From positions 1 to 9,653 of the forward strand of contig CAAGKY010000191.1 in assembly GCA_900770645.1 (NCBI GenBank): 9,653 nucleotides of DNA, in the 5' to 3' direction. This document shows positions 5,376 through 9,606 of this stretch, piece by piece (position 1 is the first letter of the stretch; each line of letters starts with the position of its first letter). The translations under genes and the position numbers were made by a program. This DNA is from Bacilli bacterium (lineage in GTDB: Bacteria > Bacillota_I > Bacilli_A > ML615J-28 > CAG-313). The notes beneath the pieces are model-generated. The model ran no database searches, was not told the origin of the DNA, and was given only the letters and a program-made list of their open reading frames with translations.

Positions 5376-5810
5376 TTAATCTACACGGTAAATGTAAAAT
5401 CCGTTTTCTTCATTTTCGTATCCGTCATAACGAGAGATAAAATGTCCTCTACCGTCTGCCATAATCGCACTTTCAACAAAGTCGTCCATATCTTCAATAA
5501 GAGCCTTTACAAGTGGATTAAGGTTTTCACATTCGTTTTCTTGTGCTTTTCTTAAAGATTTTACTGCTGACTCGAATTCGTATGTGTTCATGTCTTCGTA
5601 TGTGCTACAATGTTGAATAATAAAGTCTGCGTTAAAAGCCCATAAGCTATATTCAATTTCTTCTCTTGCTTTTTCATCTGCTTCCTCGTCTGTTAAGACA
5701 AGGTATTCTTGGTTGCCGTATGACAAGCCGTCGTCATAGTATTGGCTTGTTTCGATTTCATCTGTTTCTACTTCTAAGAACTCTGCTAATGCTTTAATTT
5801 TGTTTTCCAT
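5376..5810 (-). CDS. DGRGHF-motif phage protein, 144 aa
   Basis: A 144-residue acidic protein. Features in order: KALAEFLEV (6-14), EYLVLTDEEADEKAREEIEYSLWAF (35-59), a helical middle with ENECENLNPLVKALIEDMDDFVESAI, then DGRGHFISRYDGYENE (about 118-133) and a final YIYRV strand. I recognise this set (YLVLTDEEAD, SLWAF, DGRGHF-YDG) from a family of unnamed proteins common in phages and plasmids; no biochemical role is known to me. The frame extends upstream to a Met at 5855, but that lies inside the -10 region. The Met at 5810, seven bases after AAAGAGGT, is the true start. Its leader has AGAGGT instead of TGAGGT. Confidence 0.85.
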   Translation of the reverse strand: MENKIKALAEFLEVETDEIETSQYYDDGLSYGNQEYLVLTDEEADEKAREEIEYSLWAFNADFIIQHCSTYEDMNTYEFESAVKSLRKAQENECENLNPLVKALIEDMDDFVESAIMADGRGHFISRYDGYENEENGFYIYRVD

Positions 5811-5846
5811 AATTTGTACCTCTTTCTTTTTGCTTGCTACACTTAC

Positions 5847-5875
5847 ATTATACAACAGATTTTTTTGTTTTACAA
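5847..5875 (-). promoter_or_regulatory. Promoter of the 5376-5810 gene
   Basis: TTGTAA (5870-5875), 17 bp, TATAAT (5847-5852), then GTGTAGC. It overlaps the upstream in-frame Met at 5855 and so decides the start. A TTTACARAACTTWACA motif lies 17 bp upstream of the -35 (5893-5915). Confidence 0.85.
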
Positions 5876-5892
5876 GGTAGCCCTGTTTCTAA

Positions 5893-5915
5893 TTTACAGA
5901 ACTTAACAAAAGCCC
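5893..5915. promoter_or_regulatory. TTTACARAACTTWACA motif, copy 1
   Basis: The plus strand reads TTTACAGAACTTAACA, then AAAGCCC. Similar motifs at 7918-7938 and 9006-9029 also sit 17-20 bp upstream of a -35 box and are followed by CCC. It is a possible operator or activator site. Confidence 0.4.
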
Positions 5916-5931
5916 ACATGTAAAAATCAAA

Positions 5932-6020
5932 TTTTATAAATCAAATCAATTTGGGAATAACTATTGAAAAGGCTTTTAGTAAAAGACTTTTCAATGTTAT
6001 GAATGGGTGTGGTGGGTCGC
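5932..6020. repeat. Dispersed hairpin element, copy 3
   Basis: AAATCAAA blocks, TCAATTTGGGAATAAC, a hairpin, then GGGTGTGGTGGG (6005-6016) and TCGC. The stem is built of ATAAC/GTTAT, ATTGAAAAG/CTTTTCAAT and CTTTT/AAAAG, with one unpaired T and one G-A mismatch, and a 3-nt loop (5957-6000). Confidence 0.85.
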
Positions 6021-6022
6021 GG

Positions 6023-6053
6023 GCAAGCCCTCGATTCAAAGTTGAGGGCTTGC
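6023..6053. repeat. GC-rich hairpin after the 6090-6566 gene
   Basis: A perfect 10-bp inverted repeat, GCAAGCCCTC with GAGGGCTTGC, 11-nt loop. It stands in the same position relative to copy 3 as 5318-5355 does to copy 2. No U-tract follows on the minus strand. Confidence 0.65.
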
Positions 6054-6089
6054 TTAAAATGTAGCCAATAAAAAGGAAGTAAAATAAAT

Positions 6090-6566
6090 CTATTGTAATA
6101 CAGTCATTAGTTTCATAATCCCCATAACTGCGTTTGCTTGTTCCTCTGTCTGTATTAGGTTATCACCTAATCCATTTTTTAAGTGTTCTTTGTTTTCTTC
6201 ATTCAATCCATTATATAGAGTTTCAAATGCCTTACAGAATTTCTCACATTCTTCGTGTTCCTTTTGAGCCTTACCCTCTATTAAGATTGCTTTTAATTCT
6301 TCTTTAACTTCTTTGCTTTCGTCTAGGTTTTCAATTCCCTTATTTAGGACTGTTTCATAGGTGAAACGTTCCCATGTTCTGTTGTAGTATGTTGCCTTTG
6401 CAATAATTTTATCCTTTATCCATTTACATTCGGTTGTGTTGTTATATCCTAATGTGCATATATGTCTGAACCCGTATGATGTGCCTTGACCGTAACATGT
6501 AAAAGTGAATTTTTGTCCGTTTACTTCTGTTTCAAATAATTGTCTGCCGTATAATTTGTATGCCAT
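6090..6566 (-). CDS. NRTWERF-motif phage protein, 158 aa
   Basis: A 158-residue soluble protein with two parts. Residues 1-75 form a probable beta-rich domain: KLYGRQLFETEVNGQKFTFTCYGQ, then YGFRHICTLGYNN, and AKATYYNRTWERFTYETVLNKG (55-76). The YYNRTWERF-VL motif is one I associate with an unnamed phage and mobile-element family. Residues 80-158 are helical and rich in Glu and Lys. The charge is more balanced than in most neighbours. AAATGAGGT six bases upstream and the promoter at 6605-6633 support the start. Confidence 0.85.
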   Translation of the reverse strand: MAYKLYGRQLFETEVNGQKFTFTCYGQGTSYGFRHICTLGYNNTTECKWIKDKIIAKATYYNRTWERFTYETVLNKGIENLDESKEVKEELKAILIEGKAQKEHEECEKFCKAFETLYNGLNEENKEHLKNGLGDNLIQTEEQANAVMGIMKLMTVLQ

Positions 6567-6604
6567 AATTTTACCTCATTTCTTTTTGCTTACCTTACAC
6601 TCTT

Positions 6605-6633
6605 ATTGTACCATACTTGAAAAGATTTTACAA
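6605..6633 (-). promoter_or_regulatory. Promoter of the 6090-6566 gene
   Basis: TTGTAA (6628-6633), 17 bp, TACAAT (6605-6610), then GTGTAAG. It begins about 10 bp after the stop codon of 6644-6919; that boundary has a direct repeat GGACAGG...GGACAGG rather than a hairpin. Confidence 0.85.
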
Positions 6634-6643
6634 GGTGCCTGTC

Positions 6644-6919
6644 CTAAACCCTGTCCGAATACTCATTCATGAGTAGGTTTCTGTAATACTCTAATGAGAG
6701 AATATCGTCTATCTCTCTTATAGAGTAGTTAAGACCGCCTACAATGTCCTTAATAATAGGGTAAACCTCTTCCCATTCTATTAAGTCCTCATTATTAAGT
6801 CTTTCCCTGTCCTCTTCTAATGCTAGGTCATTACAGAATTGAACTAAACCCTCTGCCGTCATAATTAGGTCGTGGTCGCAATTCCTATTTTCATCCATTA
6901 ATAAATACATTTTTGCCAT
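6644..6919 (-). CDS. Acidic hypothetical protein, 91 aa
   Basis: A 91-residue acidic, largely helical protein (EGLVQFCNDLALEEDRERLNNEDLIEWEEVYPIIKDIV). I do not recognise a family and see no metal site or membrane segment. The start has AAATGAGGT eight bases upstream; a second Met at codon 4 is less well placed. The promoter is at 6958-6986. Confidence 0.75.
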   Translation of the reverse strand: MAKMYLLMDENRNCDHDLIMTAEGLVQFCNDLALEEDRERLNNEDLIEWEEVYPIIKDIVGGLNYSIREIDDILSLEYYRNLLMNEYSDRV

Positions 6920-6957
6920 TTTTTGTTACCTCATTTCTTTTTGCTTGCTACATTCTT

Positions 6958-6986
6958 ATTATAACTCAACTTGGTTTGTTTTACAA
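6958..6986 (-). promoter_or_regulatory. Promoter of the 6644-6919 gene
   Basis: TTGTAA (6981-6986), 17 bp, TATAAT (6958-6963), then ATGTAGC. Confidence 0.85.
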
Positions 6987-7009
6987 GGTATTCCCTTTTT
7001 GGAGGGGTT

Positions 7010-7038
7010 GTAATTAGGGGAAATTATCCCCTAATTAC
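7010..7038. terminator. Hairpin after the 7051-7437 gene
   Basis: A perfect 12-bp stem, GTAATTAGGGGA with TCCCCTAATTAC, loop 5. It lies about 12 bp past the stop codon of 7051-7437. No U-tract follows on the minus strand, so it is a terminator-like or 3'-end hairpin of uncertain strength. Confidence 0.55.
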
Positions 7039-7050
7039 TTTAATATGACT

Positions 7051-7437
7051 TTAACTTATACTAATCTTATCTAGTTTCTTTTTGTCGCTTGCTTTGTGTA
7101 CAAGGTTGTTATCCCTTAACATTTTTTCAATGTTGGTAAACTTCCCTTTAATATCTTTGCTGAAAGATACAGTTTCACCGCCTTTGGTTACTTTTATAGT
7201 GAATGAACCGCCCACGAAGTCATGAATACCGCCCTCAAACTTATCTATGATAGGTTTTTCTAAGTTTTCTAATTCATTCTTTAAAGTTTCCAATTCTTTA
7301 AATAACTGTGATTTTTCTAATTGAGCCTTTTTATCTTCAATCTTAATCCTCAATTCAAGGATTTTTTTCAAATTCTTTTTTAACTCTTTACTATCTTTGC
7401 CGTCAGTTAATGTTTTTGATGTTTCTAATAAAGTCAT
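7051..7437 (-). CDS. Lys-rich coiled-coil protein, 128 aa
   Basis: This protein differs from its neighbours: 26 of 128 residues are Lys. Residues 15-62 have heptad-like Leu/Ile spacing (ELKKNLKKILELRIKIEDKK, then LFKELETLKNELENL), so an antiparallel or dimeric coiled coil is likely. Residues 63-128 form a Gly-rich, probably beta domain (GGIHDFVGGSFTIKVTKGG) with a basic tail (SDKKKLDK). Coiled-coil plus small domain recalls Gam-like or other DNA-end or nucleoid-binding proteins, but I see no specific signature, so this is only a suggestion. The ribosome binding site is AAAGGGGC eight bases upstream, and the promoter has an atypical 15-bp spacer. Confidence 0.8.
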   Translation of the reverse strand: MTLLETSKTLTDGKDSKELKKNLKKILELRIKIEDKKAQLEKSQLFKELETLKNELENLEKPIIDKFEGGIHDFVGGSFTIKVTKGGETVSFSKDIKGKFTNIEKMLRDNNLVHKASDKKKLDKISIS

Positions 7438-7472
7438 AATCTTTGCCCCTTTCGTTTTTGTCTTACATTATC

Positions 7473-7499
7473 ATTATAGTATATTTTTTGATTTCCCAA
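7473..7499 (-). promoter_or_regulatory. Atypical promoter of the 7051-7437 gene
   Basis: ACCTTG is kept, but the -35 reads TTGGGA (7494-7499) and the spacer to TATAAT (7473-7478) is 15 bp, two shorter than in the rest of the family. ATGTAAG follows. It may be weaker or need an activator. Confidence 0.6.
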
Positions 7500-7516
7500 G
7501 GTATCCCTCTTGGGTT

Positions 7517-7542
7517 GCATGCTAGCGGTTAGACTAGCATGC
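7517..7542. terminator. Hairpin over the stop codon of 7529-7834
   Basis: A perfect 9-bp stem, GCATGCTAG with CTAGCATGC, whose 8-nt loop holds the TAA stop codon. There is no U-tract. Confidence 0.5.
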
Positions 7543-7834
7543 TTTCCTCATAGGTGGTTGAGAGTGCTATGCTCTCTTGATTTAGTGCTTTTTTAATAGC
7601 ATGACAAAAGCTAATAACTTCATTGTCTGCTTTAAAAAGCATTTCAACTCTCAATGATTGCTCGGTTATTGTTGTTCCGTCTGTATGGGTATATCTACCT
7701 ACTGCGTTTGAGATAGTGCAGTCCCCTACTATTGACATTACAACTTCCTTAGCCTTTTCAGTGTTTATAATTTGTTTTTTAAGGTCTTTATCATTTAACC
7801 CTATTAACATTGTGTGTTTTTTAAGTCTTTCCAT
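7529..7834 (-). CDS. LNQESIA-motif phage protein, 101 aa
   Basis: A 101-residue protein that I recognise as a type of unnamed protein frequent in Firmicutes phages and mobile elements. Motifs in order: a strand with IGLNDKD (11-17), VGDCTISNAVGRYTHTDGTTITEQSLRVEMLF (36-67), and the C-terminal ALNQESIALS. The pattern suggests a small alpha/beta sandwich. No function is known to me. The start has AAAGGA ten bases upstream, and the promoter is at 7872-7900. The last codons form an arm of the hairpin at 7517-7542. Confidence 0.85.
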   Translation of the reverse strand: MERLKKHTMLIGLNDKDLKKQIINTEKAKEVVMSIVGDCTISNAVGRYTHTDGTTITEQSLRVEMLFKADNEVISFCHAIKKALNQESIALSTTYEESMLV

Positions 7835-7871
7835 TTTTTGGATTTCCTTTCTTTTTGCTTGCTACACCTTT

Positions 7872-7900
7872 ATTATAGCATACCTGAAAAGATTTTACAA
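7872..7900 (-). promoter_or_regulatory. Promoter of the 7529-7834 gene
   Basis: TTGTAA (7895-7900), 17 bp, TATAAT (7872-7877), then GTGTAGC. A TTTACAAAACTTTACA motif stands 17 bp upstream of the -35. Confidence 0.85.
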
Positions 7901-7917
7901 GGTTTTTCTTTTATAAA

Positions 7918-7938
7918 TTTACAAAACTTTACAATCCC
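7918..7938. promoter_or_regulatory. TTTACARAACTTWACA motif, copy 2
   Basis: The plus strand reads TTTACAAAACTTTACAA, then TCCC. On the minus strand it is a direct repeat of TTGTAAA with a 10-bp period, i.e. the -35 core repeated upstream of the promoter. Confidence 0.4.
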
Positions 7939-7944
7939 TTTAAT

Positions 7945-8044
7945 AAAAATCTAAATTTTACAATCTTAATCAATTTGGGAATAACAGCTTAAAACTACTA
8001 TTGATAGTAGTTTTAAGCTTTATGTATGGGTGTGGAGGGACGCG
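7945..8044. repeat. Dispersed hairpin element, copy 4
   Basis: An AT-rich arm, TCAATTTGGGAATAAC, a hairpin, then GGGTGTGGAGGG (8028-8039) and ACGCG. The stem has 16 perfect pairs (7986-8001 with 8004-8019, 2-nt loop), then a bulged C and ATAA/TTAT. It is the most divergent right flank (one base change). Confidence 0.85.
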
Positions 8045-8060
8045 AATCTGCGGGCGTGGC

Positions 8061-8092
8061 GAAAAGAAAAGGGAAGTTTTTAATCTTCCCTT
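8061..8092 (-). terminator. Intrinsic terminator of the 8892-8124 unit
   Basis: On the minus strand AAGGGAAG (8085-8092) pairs with CTTCCCTT (8069-8076) over an 8-nt loop and is followed by TTCTTTTC. This is a moderate intrinsic terminator placed after the frameshifted short ORF. Confidence 0.7.
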
Positions 8093-8123
8093 AAAATGAT
8101 AATTATGAATTTTGAAATTTGTT

Positions 8124-8299
8124 TTATATAAACTCAATCCCATACTGCGGTATGAATTTATTAAAGATATAATCTTTAATCTTATCTTCTGTTAACTCCC
8201 CTTGTATAGAGTGCTTATGCAAAAAAAGTCTATGCCGTATTTGTACCAATCTTCACCTGTTGCTAACAATCCATTGCTTTTTAAATTAAATTTATTCAT
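8124..8299 (-). pseudogene. Short gene broken at a T7 run (or slippage gene)
   Basis: From an ATG at 8299 with AAAGGAG nine bases upstream, the frame encodes 35 residues (MNKFNLKSNGLLATGEDWYK...) and stops at 8192. A second frame continues without interruption from the TTTTTTT run (8221-8227) as LHKHSIQGELTEDKIKDYIF...YGIEFI and stops at 8124. One extra T in the run would join them into a plausible 58-residue protein. It could be a decayed gene, a sequencing error in a homopolymer, or a product of transcriptional slippage. It has no clear promoter of its own and probably follows 8362-8892 in an operon; the terminator at 8061-8092 closes the unit. The family is not recognised. Confidence 0.6.
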
Positions 8300-8352
8300 T
8301 TTTAAAAACTCCTTTATTATTGTACTACCAAACTAAATCTATTTTATCTCAA

Positions 8353-8373
8353 GGGTATGTGTTACACATACCC
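8353..8373. terminator. Hairpin with the stop codon of 8362-8892 as its loop
   Basis: A perfect 9-bp stem, GGGTATGTG with CACATACCC, whose 3-nt loop is exactly the TAA stop codon. It is followed by TTGAGATAAAA, not a U-tract, so read-through into 8299 is expected. Confidence 0.55.
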
Positions 8374-8892
8374 TAAGACTTTTTTACATTCATCAGTATA
8401 AACCAAATCTGAATAGTCATCATCTTCATCTATATCAATCTCATCAAGTGCTTCCCAATCTATATCCAAACCTTGAGCAATCTTTCTAATTATACCCTCA
8501 GTCATCATATAGTATCTCAATTTATTTGCTAACTCAATCTGCCAATCTTCCCCTTGTTGTAATTGCTCGTTAATCATTTCGTAAACTCTATCAAGTTCCA
8601 TGCCCTTAATTACGTCCCACATTGTGTAACGAACACCATTTAAGTATATAGTGTTTCTTTCGTCATTTATCATGATGTTGTTTTCTTGTTTTACACATGA
8701 TTGTGTATTTTTCATAGCCATGATTTTATTTTCTATTGCTTTACCACACCATGCAGATGTACTGATTTTTTCACCCTTGTATATAAGAGCTGTTATTTGT
8801 TTCGGGTTCTTTCCATAAATGAACTGTACAGGTTCGTTTCCCATTACTTCATTCCAAGTTTTTTCAATTCTGTTTGCATTGTCATTAGCCAT
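8362..8892 (-). CDS. Hypothetical protein, 176 aa, acidic C-terminal region
   Basis: A 176-residue soluble protein with no family I recognise. The N-terminal part (1-50) is balanced in charge with a QITALIYKGEKIST strand segment. The middle has a YLNGVRYTMWDVIKG hairpin-like segment (about 83-97) and helices through residue 140. Residues 143-161 are very acidic (DWEALDEIDIDEDDDYSD). The start has AAAGGAG upstream, and the promoter at 8957-8985 leaves a leader of about 65 bases, longer than the ~40 bases of the other units. It is the first leftward gene after the gene-free right-hand region. Its stop codon lies in a 3-nt hairpin loop. Confidence 0.8.
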   Translation of the reverse strand: MANDNANRIEKTWNEVMGNEPVQFIYGKNPKQITALIYKGEKISTSAWCGKAIENKIMAMKNTQSCVKQENNIMINDERNTIYLNGVRYTMWDVIKGMELDRVYEMINEQLQQGEDWQIELANKLRYYMMTEGIIRKIAQGLDIDWEALDEIDIDEDDDYSDLVYTDECKKVLGYV

Positions 8893-8956
8893 TTTTTTAT
8901 CTCCTTTATTAACTACTTACTTTGTTTAGGACTGCTTGCTTGCCCCTCACACTCTC

Positions 8957-8985
8957 ATTATAGCCTACCTGAAAAAATTTTTCAA
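8957..8985 (-). promoter_or_regulatory. Promoter of the 8362-8892 gene
   Basis: TTGAAA (8980-8985), 17 bp, TATAAT (8957-8962), then GTGTGAG. It shares the start-of-transcript motif of the family but lacks the ACC before the -35. A TTACAAAACTTTACAA motif lies about 20 bp upstream. Confidence 0.8.
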
Positions 8986-9124
8986 CCCTTTGGCTCTCTT
9001 TTTTGTTACAAAACTTTACAAAAATTCCCGAAAGCCAGTTGTAACAAGGATTTCGGATTTTAAAAAAGTGTTAAGTTTTGTAAACTTTCATCATATATCG
9101 TCTGATAATCTCTTACAAGGCAAC
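8986..9124. other. Gene-free segment with long stem-loop and promoter
   Basis: No credible gene. It contains an 11-bp inverted repeat, TTACAAAACTT (9006-9016) with AAGTTTTGTAA (9073-9083). Inside it lies a second stem, CCGAAA (9028-9033) with TTTCGG (9051-9056), flanked by AAAA/TTTT, so the 78-bp stretch can form one long interrupted hairpin. The left arm is a copy of the TTTACARAACTTWACA motif and the right arm is the same motif inverted. A promoter (9090-9118) points leftward into it. Confidence 0.55.
9090..9118 (-). promoter_or_regulatory. Promoter reading into the 9006-9083 stem-loop
   Basis: CCTTGTAA (-35 9113-9118), 17 bp, TATGAT (9090-9095). The transcript would start near 9083, exactly at the outer arm of the stem-loop, and would either end there as a short hairpin RNA or add a leader to the 8362-8892 mRNA. 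It lacks the RTGTARG motif. Confidence 0.5.
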
Positions 9125-9440
9125 GGTTTCAGGCTTGTCATGGGGCTGTGATGTAGGTGTGATGTAGGTTTCAGGGGTGTTGAGTTTGTGGGGTTGGCAT
9201 GCTTTTCCGTGAGAGTGGCTTGTGGCGTGGGTTTCAGAGGTGGCATGGGGTTGTAGTGTAGATGTGATGTAGGTTTCGGAGGTGTTGGAGTGGTGGAGTG
9301 TAGGAGTGGTGTGGACTTCAGGAGTTTTGAAGGTGTGTAGTGCAGGTGTGGTGTGGGTTTCGAAGGTGTTGGAGTGGCTGTGATGTAGGTGTGGCGTGGG
9401 TTTCGGGAGTGTTGATAATGATGGGGGTGCTAGGATTGAA
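9125..9440. repeat. 42-bp degenerate G/T-rich tandem array, seven units
   Basis: The anchor GGTTTC (GACTTC once) recurs at 9125, 9167, 9230, 9272, 9314, 9356 and 9399. The steps are 42, 63, 42, 42, 42 and 43 bp, so the period is 42 bp with one 21-bp insertion in unit 2. Units share GGTGTTGGAGTGG after the anchor and GATGTAGGTGTGGTGTG before the next one. The plus strand is nearly free of C, and the block is clearly more GC-rich than its surroundings. All frames are broken or give low-complexity text, so it is not coding. A 21/42-bp spacing equals two or four helical turns, as expected for sites bound on one face of DNA. It sits between divergent promoters; an origin, partition site or packaging site is a hypothesis. 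Confidence 0.8.
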
Positions 9441-9577
9441 AATAACCGACAGAACCAAAGGGGTGAGGCAGGGGTGGGTGTTTGTTAAGACCCTCTCACA
9501 GATTTTCAAGATTTTTGAAAACTTTCATTTTAGGAGCAACATTACCTTATCAACGAAGACTATTTTTGTAGTTTACC
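9441..9577. other. Gene-free AT-rich stretch before the rightward promoter
   Basis: It holds a G-rich run at about 9459-9480 and a 7-bp inverted repeat TTTTCAA/TTGAAAA (9503-9521, loop 5). This is followed by AAACTTTCATT, which is also found (AAACTTTCATC) near 9082 on the other side of the array. No gene is seen. The inverted repeat could be an operator for the promoter at 9578. Confidence 0.4.
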
Positions 9578-9606
9578 TTGTACAATTACTAAAACTATGC
9601 TACAAT
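9578..9606 (+). promoter_or_regulatory. Rightward promoter at the window edge
   Basis: ACCTTGTAC context with TTGTAC (9578-9583), 17 bp, TACAAT (9601-9606). It is the only member of this promoter class on the plus strand and defines a divergent rightward unit that leaves the window. AGAAAGAAGGAAGA follows as a possible ribosome binding region. The ATG at 9649 is only 3-4 bases from AGGA, so the true start may lie beyond the window. Confidence 0.7.

Noticed and set aside
9125..9440. CRISPR array
   Set aside because: The 42-bp units are degenerate along their whole length, with no invariant repeat separated by unrelated spacers, and no cas genes are present.
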